From: Streptomyces griseus subsp. griseus
GTDB taxonomy: Bacteria; Actinomycetota; Actinomycetes; Streptomycetales; Streptomycetaceae
DNA length: 64,000 nt
Reading direction: 5' to 3'
Assembly: GCF_003610995.1 (NCBI RefSeq)
Contig: NZ_CP032543.1
Location: 7,068,001-7,132,000 of the forward strand
Numbering within the stretch: position 1 is the first letter of the stretch; each line of letters starts with the position of its first letter. This document shows positions 1 through 7,944 of this stretch, piece after piece. Made by a program: the position numbers and the translations under genes. Under the pieces are notes generated by a model. That model was not told the origin of the DNA, searched no databases, and saw only the letters and a program-made list of their open reading frames with translations.

Positions 1-1005
1 GACGCCGGAGTCACCGTGCCGTGGGCGCTCCACCAGGCGTACGGGGACACCCGCGTACTGGAGCGGGCCTGGCCCTCGATGCTCAGGTGGCTGGAGTATC
101 TCGACGCCCACAGCACCGGGCGGCTGCGGCCCGCCACCGGTTACGGCGACTGGCTCAACATCCAGGACGACACCCCCAAGGATGTCATCGCCACCGCCTA
201 CTACGCCCACAGCGCCGACCTCGTCGCCCGCATCGCCGACGTGCTGGGCAAGGACCCCGCCCCGTACACCGCCCTGTTCGGCGAGATCCGGGACGCCTTC
301 CGCGCCGCCTACGTCACCGGCGGCGGCCGGGTGAAGGGCGACACCCAGACGGCGTACGTCCTGGCCCTCTCCATGGACCTGCTGAGCGAACAGGAACGGA
401 CGACGGCCGCCGACCGGCTCGTCGCCCTCATCGAGGCGAAGGACTGGCACCTGTCCACGGGCTTCCTCGGCACCCCGCGCCTGCTGCCCGTGCTCACGGA
501 GACCGGGCACACCGATGTGGCCTACCGGCTGCTGCTCCAGCGCACCTTCCCCAGCTGGGGCTACCAGATCGACCGGGGCGCCACGACGATGTGGGAGCGC
601 TGGGACTCCATCCGGCCGGACGGCAGCTTCCAGGACGCCGGGATGAACTCCTTCAACCACTACGCGTACGGCTCGGTGGGGGAGTGGATGTACGCCCATA
701 TCGCCGGGATCGCCCCCGCCGCCCCCGGCTTCCGCAAGGTCACCGTGAGGCCCCGGCCGGGCGGTGGGGTCACCCGGGCGCGGGGCGCCTTCCAGACCCG
801 GTACGGCACCGTCGTCACCGAGTGGACGGTGGAGCGCGGCCGGTTCCGTCTGGCGGTGAGCCTGCCCGTGAACACCACCGCCGAGGTGTGGGTCCCGGCC
901 GCGGGCGCCGGGGAGGTCACGCACAGCGGGGCCCGGCATCTGCGCATGGAGGACGGCTGCGCCGTCTTCGCGGTCGGCTCCGGGGACCACCGCTTCACGG
1001 CCTGA
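1..1005 (+). CDS. GH78 alpha-L-rhamnosidase, C-terminal part (5' truncated by window)
   Basis: The reading frame is open from base 1, so the N-terminal domains lie outside the window. The visible 334 residues look like the (alpha/alpha)6 barrel and C-terminal beta-sandwich of glycoside hydrolase family 78, which removes terminal alpha-L-rhamnose from plant glycans and glycosides. Supporting motifs are the GDWLNI segment, a TMWERWDS segment and the family-typical GMNSFNHYAYG stretch followed by GSVGEWMY near residues 217-230. The end of the protein (AAPGFRKVTVRPRPGGG) matches the closing beta-domain of these enzymes. Secretion cannot be judged without the N-terminus. The family call is firm; the exact substrate is inferred. 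Confidence 0.88.
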   Translation, partial: DAGVTVPWALHQAYGDTRVLERAWPSMLRWLEYLDAHSTGRLRPATGYGDWLNIQDDTPKDVIATAYYAHSADLVARIADVLGKDPAPYTALFGEIRDAFRAAYVTGGGRVKGDTQTAYVLALSMDLLSEQERTTAADRLVALIEAKDWHLSTGFLGTPRLLPVLTETGHTDVAYRLLLQRTFPSWGYQIDRGATTMWERWDSIRPDGSFQDAGMNSFNHYAYGSVGEWMYAHIAGIAPAAPGFRKVTVRPRPGGGVTRARGAFQTRYGTVVTEWTVERGRFRLAVSLPVNTTAEVWVPAAGAGEVTHSGARHLRMEDGCAVFAVGSGDHRFTA

Positions 1006-1021
1006 CCTCGCGAGGACGCCG

Positions 1022-1057
1022 CCGGGCCCGGTGCGTTCCGTACGCCGCCGGGCCCGG
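1022..1057. terminator. Inverted repeat between convergent genes
   Basis: Two copies of the self-complementary CCGGGCCCGG lie at 1022-1031 and 1048-1057 and can pair across a 16-base loop. The position between the converging rhamnosidase and siderophore permease genes fits a bidirectional terminator. There is no T-tract, as is common in Streptomyces. Confidence 0.5.
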
Positions 1058-1059
1058 TC

Positions 1060-3198
1060 TCACCCTTCGCCGCGCGACCGCCAGAGCAGCCAGATGAAGT
1101 ACGGCGCGCCGATGACCGCCGTGAGCAGGCCCACCGGGATCTGCGCCGGGGCGATGACCGTGCGGCCGACCGTGTCCGAGACGACCACCAGCAGCGCGCC
1201 GAGCAGCGCACTCACCGGGAGCACCCGCGCATGCCGCCGGCCCACCAGGGCCCGGGCCGCGTGCGGGGCGACGAGCCCGACGAAACCGATCACGCCGACC
1301 GCCGCCACGGCCCCGGCGGTCAGCACCACGGCGATGGACAGCAGCCCCAGCCGGGTGGTGCCCAGGCGGATGCCCAGCAGTCGGGGCGTGTCGCCGTCCA
1401 GCCCGATGAGGTCGAGGTCGCGGCGCATCACGGCCAGGACCGGCAGCGCGACGACGAGCGCCACCAGCACCGGGATCAGCTCCGGGAACGTACGCCCGTA
1501 GGTCGAACCGCCCAGCCAGGCCAGCGCCTTCGTCGCGTTGTACGGGTCCGTCAGCACGATCAGCAGGCTCACGAACGCGCCGCCGCCCGCCTGGACCCCG
1601 ATACCGATCAGCACCAGCCGGTTCTGCTCCAGCCCACGGCGTGCGGCCAGACCGAAGACCAGCGCGGCGGCCGCCGCCGCACCCGCCAGTGCGGAACCCC
1701 CGATCAGCCAGAAGCTCGCCAGCGGTACGACGGTGAGGACGGCGACGGCCCCGACCCCCGCCCCGCTGACCACGCCGAGGACACCCGGCTCCGCGAGGGG
1801 GTTGCGCGACACCGCCTGGACGACGGCACCGGCCGCCGCCAGCGCCGCTCCGGCCAGGAGAGCGGCGGCGACCCGGGGGACGCGCGTGTCGAGAACGTAC
1901 GTCGTGAACTGCCCCGCCCGTCCGGCGAGCCAGTTGACCACATCGCCCAGAAGCAGCGTGGCGTCACCGAGGAGCGTCGCCGCCACCACCGCACCGAGCA
2001 GCGCCACGACCGTCACCACCAGCGTGACGACGAACGCCCGCCGGCTGCGCAGCCGGGCGAACGCCGTCGCCCCGCCGTCCGTGCCCATGTCCCGCGACCG
2101 GTAGGCCAGGAAGACCAGAACGAGCGCGCCGAAGCAGGTCGTGACGATCCCGGTCGGCACCTCGGCCCCCGCCTGCCCGCCGAACACCGCACGCAGCAGC
2201 ACATCCGCGCCGAGCACCACGAGCACACCCGCGAGCGCCGACGCCGGGATGAACGCGCGGTGGCGGACCAGGACCGGGACCCAGGCACTGAGCAGGCGGA
2301 CCACGGCCGGCGCGCACAGCCCGACGAAGCCGATCGGCCCCGCCACGGTCACGGCGACCGCCGCGAGGAGCACGGCGAGGACCACGGCGATGGAGCGGGT
2401 CAGCCGGGGACTCACGCCGACGACCGCCGCACCGTCGTCGCCCAGGGCGAGGATGTCCAGCCGGCGGCCCATCAGCAGCAGCCCGGCGAACGCCACGAGC
2501 GCCACGGGCGCGAGCCGGTCGATGGACTGCATCCCGATCTGCGCGAGCGAGCCGTTGCCCCAGGCGAAGAGACCGGTCGTCTGCTGGGAGCGCAGCAGCA
2601 GGAGCATCCCGCTCAGCCCGGAGAGCGCGAGGGTGAGCGCGGAGCCCGCCAGCACCAGCCGGATCGGACCGGCCCCGGCCCGCGACAGGCCGAGGACGAC
2701 CCCCGCCGCGAGGAGTCCGCCCAGGAACGCCGTACCGCCCGCCGGGAGCGCGGGCAGCGAGATGCCGAACGCGGCGACGGCGACGACCGCGAGGTACGCC
2801 CCCGCGTTGACGGCGAGCGTGTCGGGCGAGGCCAGCATGTTGCGCGACACCGACTGGAGCGCCGCGCCCGCCGCGCCGAGCGCGCAGCCGACGAGGAGCC
2901 CCGCCGCGAGCCGGGGCAGCCGGGAGTCCAGGACGACGGCGGCGCTCTGCTCGTCGGCGGTCCGGTCCGAGGCCGGACCGGTGAGCAACTGCCAGAGGGT
3001 GTGCAGGTCGACGGCGGCCGTGCCCTGGCTCAGGTGGACGACAGCGAGGGCGCAGAGGGCCAGGAGCGCGGCGAGCGCGAGGAGGAGCAGGCGGCCGCGG
3101 CGGCCGGGCGCGGCGGGGGAGGGTGCCTCGGCCGGGCCGGCCGCGCCCGCCACCGTGTCGACGGCGGCGGGCGGTGCGGGAGCGGTGCGGGTGCTCAT
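1060..3198 (-). CDS. Iron-siderophore ABC transporter permease, two FecCD domains fused
   Basis: A protein of about 712 residues made of two consecutive FecCD-type permease domains, the FhuB-like arrangement in which one polypeptide supplies both halves of the membrane channel. Each half has the family signatures: LRLP-like DSRLPRLAAGLLVG and DTRVPRVAAALLAG segments, the QSVSRN and QAVSRNPLAEPG loops, and GPIGFVGL / GVIGFVGL loops. An N-terminal tail rich in Ala and Pro precedes the first membrane segment. The ATG at 3196-3198 starts MSTRTAPAPP; the open frame continues further upstream, but that part would overlap the binding-protein gene and is Arg-rich shadow. It begins 2 bases after the binding protein gene, so it is the last gene of a leftward ATPase-binding protein-permease operon. 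Confidence 0.93.
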   Translation of the reverse strand: MSTRTAPAPPAAVDTVAGAAGPAEAPSPAAPGRRGRLLLLALAALLALCALAVVHLSQGTAAVDLHTLWQLLTGPASDRTADEQSAAVVLDSRLPRLAAGLLVGCALGAAGAALQSVSRNMLASPDTLAVNAGAYLAVVAVAAFGISLPALPAGGTAFLGGLLAAGVVLGLSRAGAGPIRLVLAGSALTLALSGLSGMLLLLRSQQTTGLFAWGNGSLAQIGMQSIDRLAPVALVAFAGLLLMGRRLDILALGDDGAAVVGVSPRLTRSIAVVLAVLLAAVAVTVAGPIGFVGLCAPAVVRLLSAWVPVLVRHRAFIPASALAGVLVVLGADVLLRAVFGGQAGAEVPTGIVTTCFGALVLVFLAYRSRDMGTDGGATAFARLRSRRAFVVTLVVTVVALLGAVVAATLLGDATLLLGDVVNWLAGRAGQFTTYVLDTRVPRVAAALLAGAALAAAGAVVQAVSRNPLAEPGVLGVVSGAGVGAVAVLTVVPLASFWLIGGSALAGAAAAAALVFGLAARRGLEQNRLVLIGIGVQAGGGAFVSLLIVLTDPYNATKALAWLGGSTYGRTFPELIPVLVALVVALPVLAVMRRDLDLIGLDGDTPRLLGIRLGTTRLGLLSIAVVLTAGAVAAVGVIGFVGLVAPHAARALVGRRHARVLPVSALLGALLVVVSDTVGRTVIAPAQIPVGLLTAVIGAPYFIWLLWRSRGEG

Positions 3199-3200
3199 CG

Positions 3201-4175
3201 TCAGGAGGTCAGCGCGCCGACGACGGCGTCGATGTACGCGCGCATGGCCGCGGTCCCGCCGAACATCCAGATGCCGTCGGGCAGCCGGTGGGCCTGGCCG
3301 CTCTTCACGAACGGCAGCGACTTCCACACCGCGTTGTCCTTGAGCCCGCCGGCGAACGGGTCACCGCCGTCGGAGTCGTTGGCGATGTACGTGAACCGCG
3401 CGTCGCCGATCTTCGTCAGCCCCTCGACATCGGTGGCCGCGAGACCGTAGGCCTTGTCGCCCTTGAGCTTCCACGGGTCGGCCAGGCCGAGTTCGGTGTT
3501 GACGTCGGAGATCAGCGAGCCCTTGACGTACGGGCGCACCGAGACCTGGTTGCCCTCCTGCCAGCCGTCGGCGAAAGCCACTTCCTTGCCGGCGAGACCG
3601 GCCGCCGCGAGCTTCTTCCTGCCGTCCTCGACCGCCTTGCGGAAGGAGGCGATCTCGCTCTCCGCCTTCTCCTCGGTGCCGGTGGCCTCCGCGATGAGGT
3701 TGACGTTGTCGACCATCTGGTCGATCTGCCGGCTCGCGTCGGCCGAGCGCACCACGACGACCGGTGCGGCCTTGGACAGCTGCGCGACGGCCGAGTCGGA
3801 GAGGTCGGTGGTGGCGACGATGAGGTCGGGCTTCAGACCGGCCACGGTGGCGACGCTGGGCTCGCCGCGGGTGCCTATGTCCTTGACGTCGCCGGTGAGC
3901 GGCGCGGACTTGTCGTACGCCGTGTAGCCCTTGACGTCGGCGACGCCGACCGGCTGCACGCCGAGCGTCACGAGCGTCTCGACGACGTTCCACTCGGTGC
4001 CGACGACCCGCTTGGCCGGACCGTCGAGGGTGACCTTCTTGCCGCGGGAGTCGGTGACGGTCACCGAGGTCTCCTTGGCGGACTCCTTCTTCGGCGCCTC
4101 GGTGGTGCCGCAGCCGGCGAGGGAGAGGGCGGCCGTGGCGGCGAGGGCGGGCCAGACCAGGTGCTGGTTCTTCAT
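3201..4175 (-). CDS. Siderophore-binding lipoprotein (FecB/FepB type)
   Basis: A 324-residue extracytoplasmic substrate-binding protein of the ferric-siderophore family. The N-terminus is a lipoprotein signal with lipobox LSLAGC, so Cys22 should be lipid-modified and anchor the protein outside the membrane. The TVTDSRGKKVTLDGPAKRVV opening and the GLKPDLIVATTDLSDS segment are typical of the periplasmic-binding fold of this family. It delivers the ligand to the fused permease encoded just downstream. Its ATG overlaps the stop of the ATPase gene (ATGA at 4172-4175), indicating translational coupling. The siderophore itself cannot be read from the sequence. Confidence 0.93.
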   Translation of the reverse strand: MKNQHLVWPALAATAALSLAGCGTTEAPKKESAKETSVTVTDSRGKKVTLDGPAKRVVGTEWNVVETLVTLGVQPVGVADVKGYTAYDKSAPLTGDVKDIGTRGEPSVATVAGLKPDLIVATTDLSDSAVAQLSKAAPVVVVRSADASRQIDQMVDNVNLIAEATGTEEKAESEIASFRKAVEDGRKKLAAAGLAGKEVAFADGWQEGNQVSVRPYVKGSLISDVNTELGLADPWKLKGDKAYGLAATDVEGLTKIGDARFTYIANDSDGGDPFAGGLKDNAVWKSLPFVKSGQAHRLPDGIWMFGGTAAMRAYIDAVVGALTS

Positions 4176-5104
4176 GAGGAGGTTCGGGGCCTTTCGGTAC
4201 GGAGGTGGTGGCGGCCCACCGCGCGGGTGCGCGGGATGCCGGTGGAGGGGTCCGGTTCGACGTCGATCCGGATGCCGTAGGTCTGGGTGAGCCGCTCGGA
4301 TTCGTAGACCTCGGCGGGGGTGCCGGAGGCGGCGATGCGCCCCGACGAGAGCAGGACGACCTGGTCGGCGACGGCGGCGGCCTGGTCCAGGTCGTGCAGG
4401 ACCACCCCGACGGTCACGCCGTGGGTGTCGGCGAGGTCGCGGACGAGATCGAGGATCTCCACCTGGTAGCGCAGGTCGAGGTAGGTCGTCGGCTCGTCCA
4501 GCAGCAGCACGTCGGTGTCCTGCGCGAGACAGCAGGCGAACCAGACGCGCTGCAACTGGCCGCCGGAGAGGCTCTCGACACCGCGCTCGGCGAAGTCGGT
4601 GAGATGGGTGACGGCGAGCGCGTGGTCGATGGTCCGGGCGCCTTCGGGGTCGCTCCCGCGCAGCCGTCCCCGGTAGGGGTGGCGGCCGAATCCGACCACG
4701 TCCCGCACGCTGAGCCCCGCAGGTGCGTTGCGGCTCTGGGCGAGCAGGGTGATGCGTCGGGCGAAGTCGTTACGTGACAGGGCCAGGGCGTCGACCGGCT
4801 CGTCGTCGCCCGGGGCGGAGACGGTCACCGTGCCGGTACGGGCCCTGTGGAGCCGGGCGACGGCCCGGAGCAGGGTGGACTTCCCGCTGCCGTTCGGCCC
4901 GATGAGGGCGGTGACCCGGCCGCGCGGCAGCCGCAGATCTGCCCCGTGGACGACGTCGGCCCGGTCGTAGGCGACGGTCATGTCACGGGCGTCCAGGCCG
5001 ACGTGGCCGGAGGGGCCTATGTGGCTGTCGGGACCCGAGGAGGGGTCGGGCGCGGTACGCCGGAGCGGTGGGCTGTCTTCACGGGCGTGGGCAGGAGCGA
5101 TCAC
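4172..5104 (-). CDS. Iron-siderophore ABC transporter ATPase (FepC type)
   Basis: A 310-residue ABC ATPase energising siderophore import. Motifs seen are Walker A GPNGSGKST near residues 69-77, the signature LSGGQLQRVW, Walker B with VLLLDEPTTYLDL and the switch histidine in VLHDLDQAA. The C-terminal ESERLTQTYGIRIDVEP segment is typical of FepC/FhuC ATPases. The GTG at 5102-5104 is the longest start. It has no clear ribosome site, and the family core begins near residue 36, so a later start is possible. It is the first gene of the operon and lies directly behind an iron-box-like site. Confidence 0.9.
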   Translation of the reverse strand: MIAPAHAREDSPPLRRTAPDPSSGPDSHIGPSGHVGLDARDMTVAYDRADVVHGADLRLPRGRVTALIGPNGSGKSTLLRAVARLHRARTGTVTVSAPGDDEPVDALALSRNDFARRITLLAQSRNAPAGLSVRDVVGFGRHPYRGRLRGSDPEGARTIDHALAVTHLTDFAERGVESLSGGQLQRVWFACCLAQDTDVLLLDEPTTYLDLRYQVEILDLVRDLADTHGVTVGVVLHDLDQAAAVADQVVLLSSGRIAASGTPAEVYESERLTQTYGIRIDVEPDPSTGIPRTRAVGRHHLRTERPRTSS

Positions 5105-5109
5105 GTCGG

Positions 5110-5128
5110 TGAGGGTAGCCTAACCTTA
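5110..5128 (-). promoter_or_regulatory. Candidate DmdR1/IdeR iron box
   Basis: The 19 bases TGAGGGTAGCCTAACCTTA match the actinobacterial iron-regulator palindrome TTAGGTTAGGCTAACCTAA at 15 positions. The site is directly upstream of the siderophore ATPase start, where iron-loaded repressor would block the promoter. The match is visible; binding is inferred. Confidence 0.7.
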
Positions 5129-5507
5129 ATTCGGCGGTTCACCCGGTATGCGGAAGTCTCAGTTCCGGGGGTCGCGAAGGGGTGCCGCCGGTCGCTCACG
5201 TGCTCCGGCGGGTGGCGTCGCAGGGGTCCGGAGCCGCCCCGGATGGCGTTGCTTTCCAGTCGAAGCGGCTCGTGGAGGTTTCCGGTCGCTTCGGAGTCAT
5301 TGCAGGTCAGGCGGTAGTTTTCCGTTGAACCGTCGACGGCTGTCCATATGCTGGACGAACCTCGCGGCCCATGTGAGCTGCCCGAACGACCATCCGGTCG
5401 GCTCGAACGAACGTCTGCGGCTGGAAGCGGGCCGTCGATGTGCGCCTACTTTCCGCATACGCAAGACTCCTGACCGCAATCAGCACCCGAGCGAGGAGTT
5501 TTCACTC
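5129..5507. other. Intergenic region between siderophore operon and protease inhibitor gene
   Basis: About 380 bases separate the divergent siderophore operon and the SSI-type gene. An open frame runs through it into the inhibitor gene, but its Arg/Gly-rich translation has no family resemblance and no ribosome site supports an upstream start. Promoters for the inhibitor gene must lie here. No repeat, RNA structure or further operator was recognised. Confidence 0.5.
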
Positions 5508-5951
5508 ATGCGACACAACCGTCACGCTATCTTCGCAACAGTCGCCGCGAGCGCCCTGGTCCTCGGCGGTGTCGCCGCCACCTCCGCCCACGCGGCACCG
5601 GCGAGGGCGCAGAGCCTCTACGCGCCCTCCGCCCTCGTCCTCACCGTGGCCCAGGGCGAGGACCCGCTCACCGCGACGGTCCAGCGGGCGGTCACGCTCA
5701 CCTGCGCCCCTAGCGCCCGGGGGACCCACCCGGACCCGAAGGCCGCGTGCGCCGAACTCGATTCGGTGGGGGGTCAGTTCACCGCGCTGGCCAAGACCTC
5801 GCCGGACCGCATGTGTACCCGGCAGTGGGACCCGGTCGTCATCACCGCCCACGGTGTCTGGCACGGCAAGCGCGTGATGTTCTCGACGACGTACGGCAAC
5901 GCCTGCGAACTGGCCGGCAGCATGAACGACAGCGCCGTCTACTCGTTCTGA
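5508..5951 (+). CDS. Secreted subtilisin inhibitor-like protein (SSI family), P1 arginine
   Basis: A 147-residue precursor with a signal peptide of about 29 residues ending in SAHA, then an SSI-type serine protease inhibitor domain. The four cysteines (TCAP, KAACAE, RMCTRQ, NACEL) correspond to the two conserved disulfides. The reactive loop reads MCTRQWDP where classical SSI has MCPMVYDP, which places Arg at P1 and predicts better inhibition of trypsin-like proteases than of subtilisin. The conserved GVWHGKRV and C-terminal SAVYSF are present. The start is the ATG at 5508, behind GAGGAG at 5493-5498. The gene ends inside the 3' end of the convergent MFS gene. Confidence 0.93.
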   Translation: MRHNRHAIFATVAASALVLGGVAATSAHAAPARAQSLYAPSALVLTVAQGEDPLTATVQRAVTLTCAPSARGTHPDPKAACAELDSVGGQFTALAKTSPDRMCTRQWDPVVITAHGVWHGKRVMFSTTYGNACELAGSMNDSAVYSF

Positions 5952-7576
5952 GCCTGTTCGGCACTCTTGGGGGAATCCTGCGTCACCCGGGTCCCCGGGT
6001 GACGCAGTGCGAACAGGAACGCGATGGCCAGCACGATCGCCATCCCGTAGAACACCCACTGGTTGGCCTGGGCGAAGTCCATCCGGATCGCCTGCATCGA
6101 GTCCTTCACCGCATCGGCCACCGGCCCCGTCCCGGAAGGGCCGCGGGTATCGGCCTGGCCGGTCACCGCCTGTGCGACCGACTGAGCGGCATCGCCAGCC
6201 GCACCTTCCGGCACGCCCTTGCCGACCAGCGTGCCTTCCACATTGGTGATCGTCCGATGCGTCAACACCGTGCCGAACACGGCGAGTCCGATGCTGGCCG
6301 CGAAGTTCCGCACGGTCTGGGTGATCCCGGTGACCTCACCGTACGAAGCGCCGATCGCCCGGTTCACCGCGTCCGTGGAGGCCGGCGCCAGCAGCAGCCC
6401 GATCCCGGCGCCGGCCATGGCCGCGTAGAGCCACTGGTCGTGCATGGAGAGCGTCGTCAACTTCTGGGCCCACAGGAAGAATCCGACCGCACCGAGCGCG
6501 GTGCCCAGCTTCAGCGCCGGGCGGGCACCGCGCTTGTCCAGGATGCGGCCGCCCCACTGGGAGGCGAGGCCGAAGCCGATGAAGAAGTACAGCAGGTAGA
6601 GCGCCGCCTGGTTCGGCGAGGCGCTCAACGAGACCTGCGCGTACACGGAGGCGAAGAAGAAGACCGGCACGAACGCCATCATCGAGAAGAACAGCACCGC
6701 GTTGTCGATCCGGAACGCCCGGTCGCGGAACACCTGGAGCTTGATGAGCGGGAACCGCACCCGCAGTTCGAACCGGCAGAAGAACCCCAGCACCAGCAGC
6801 CCGACCACGATGCACGCCCACGTGACGACGGAGCTCCAGCCCCAGGTCGACGCCTGTTGCAGGCCCAGCACCGTCAGTCCCATCCCGACCGCGACGAGCG
6901 CGGCACCGGGAAGATCCAACGGCTCGCGCCGCGACCGGTCCGGGATGCGTGCCAGCAGCGTCAGCACGATGGCGATGACGGCGACGGGCACGTTGACCCA
7001 GAAGATCGCACGCCACGTCCACGCGGTGAGCCAGCCGCCGAGCAGCGGGCCGACGGCCGTGAGAGCCCCGGAGAGCCCGAAGAACAGCGCCAGCGCCCGC
7101 CCCCGCCGCTCCACCGGGAACACGGCGATGACCACGGCCAGCGCGGCCGGGAACATCAGGGCCGCGCCGATGCCCTGCACGGCACGGAACCCGATCAGCC
7201 AGGCCTGCGCGAAGTCCCCGGCCGGCACGGCACCGCACATCGCGGAGGAGATGACGAACACCAGGGTGCCGATCAGCATCACGCGGCGGTGCCCGTAGAT
7301 GTCGGACAGCCGCCCGCCCAGCGCGAAGAACGCGGCCAGGGTGAGCAGATAGGCATTGACCACCCACTGCATCTGCGTTGAGGTGAGGCCCAGTTCGTGA
7401 ATGATGTCCGGTGCTGCGATGGCGACGATCGTCTGGTCGATGAACGTCATCGACACGGCGAACAGCATGGCCGCGAGAGCGAGGCTCTGATTCGGGGATC
7501 CGGCCCGGCGACCCGTGGCCGCCGAGCCTGACGACGCCGACTCCGGGCCGTCCCCCTGGGAGGTGTCTGTGCCCAT
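5939..7576 (-). CDS. MFS multidrug exporter, DHA2 (14-TM) family
   Basis: A 545-residue major facilitator transporter of the drug:H+ antiporter-2 type. Recognisable features are the TFIDQTIVAIAAPDI segment in the first helix, the GRLSDIYGHRRV loop between helices 2 and 3, and the GPLLGGWLT motif C in helix 5. A long extracytoplasmic loop rich in Gly, Ala and Asp (KGVPEGAAGDAAQS onwards) precedes the last helix, as in EmrB/QacA relatives. Such proteins expel toxic compounds or antibiotics; the substrate is unknown. The last 13 bases overlap the convergent SSI gene. No clear ribosome site precedes the ATG at 7576. Confidence 0.9.
   Translation of the reverse strand: MGTDTSQGDGPESASSGSAATGRRAGSPNQSLALAAMLFAVSMTFIDQTIVAIAAPDIIHELGLTSTQMQWVVNAYLLTLAAFFALGGRLSDIYGHRRVMLIGTLVFVISSAMCGAVPAGDFAQAWLIGFRAVQGIGAALMFPAALAVVIAVFPVERRGRALALFFGLSGALTAVGPLLGGWLTAWTWRAIFWVNVPVAVIAIVLTLLARIPDRSRREPLDLPGAALVAVGMGLTVLGLQQASTWGWSSVVTWACIVVGLLVLGFFCRFELRVRFPLIKLQVFRDRAFRIDNAVLFFSMMAFVPVFFFASVYAQVSLSASPNQAALYLLYFFIGFGLASQWGGRILDKRGARPALKLGTALGAVGFFLWAQKLTTLSMHDQWLYAAMAGAGIGLLLAPASTDAVNRAIGASYGEVTGITQTVRNFAASIGLAVFGTVLTHRTITNVEGTLVGKGVPEGAAGDAAQSVAQAVTGQADTRGPSGTGPVADAVKDSMQAIRMDFAQANQWVFYGMAIVLAIAFLFALRHPGTRVTQDSPKSAEQAQNE
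5979..6006 (+). terminator. Hairpin terminator for the SSI-like gene, inside the MFS coding region
   Basis: A perfect 13-bp inverted repeat (TGCGTCACCCGGG / CCCGGGTGACGCA) with a 2-base spacer lies 28 bases past the inhibitor stop codon. It sits within the last codons of the opposing MFS gene, so the same bases serve as coding sequence on one strand and probable terminator on the other. Confidence 0.7.
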
Positions 7577-7620
7577 ACGTTCATGGTGCTCGGCCTGCCA
7601 CGGTGCTGCATCCCGAGCGC

Positions 7621-7650
7621 CCGTCGCCCCTGCCGTGACAGGGGCGACGG
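7621..7650 (-). terminator. Terminator after zinc-free S18 gene
   Basis: A 12-bp perfect stem (CCGTCGCCCCTG / CAGGGGCGACGG) with a 6-base loop stands just past the stop of the S18 gene, at the end of the leftward L33-L31-CobW-S18 operon. Confidence 0.75.
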
Positions 7651-7654
7651 CGGG

Positions 7655-7897
7655 CTACTTGCCCGAACCTGAGTACGGCAGCAGTGCCATCTCGCGGGCG
7701 TTCTTGATGGCCGTGGCGAGCTGCCGCTGCTGCTGGGCGCTCACCCGGCTCACCCTGCGGCTGCGGATCTTCCCGCGGTCGGAGATGAACCGCCGCAGCA
7801 GGTCGGTGTCCTTGTAGTCGATGTACGTGATCTTCGCCGCGTCGAGCGGGTTGGGACGGGCCTTGACGGGCTTACGGGGGTCCTGCGTGCGTGCCAT
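7655..7897 (-). CDS. rpsR: 30S ribosomal protein S18, zinc-independent paralogue
   Basis: An 80-residue bS18 homologue. The core [20 protein letters not shown] and the [23 protein letters not shown] helix are diagnostic. It has no cysteine, in contrast to zinc-binding actinobacterial S18, so it belongs to the C-minus paralogues that replace their zinc-bearing counterparts when zinc is short. The start is the ATG at 7895-7897 (MARTQDP); the longer open frame upstream has no support. It ends the leftward operon controlled from the Zur-like box at 9584. The gene set matches the Zur-controlled ribosomal cluster known from S. coelicolor. Confidence 0.94.
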   Translation of the reverse strand: MARTQDPRKPVKARPNPLDAAKITYIDYKDTDLLRRFISDRGKIRSRRVSRVSAQQQRQLATAIKNAREMALLPYSGSGK

Positions 7898-7944
7898 CGG
7901 GGCTCCTTGTGCGGGTGGTCGGGGGTACGGGGTGGCCTGCCGGT

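Noticed and set aside
1231..3450. Long open frame opposite the siderophore permease gene
   Set aside because: Its translation is an Arg/Gln/Glu-rich mixture without domains, a typical shadow of GC-rich coding sequence; the minus-strand FecCD protein explains the region.
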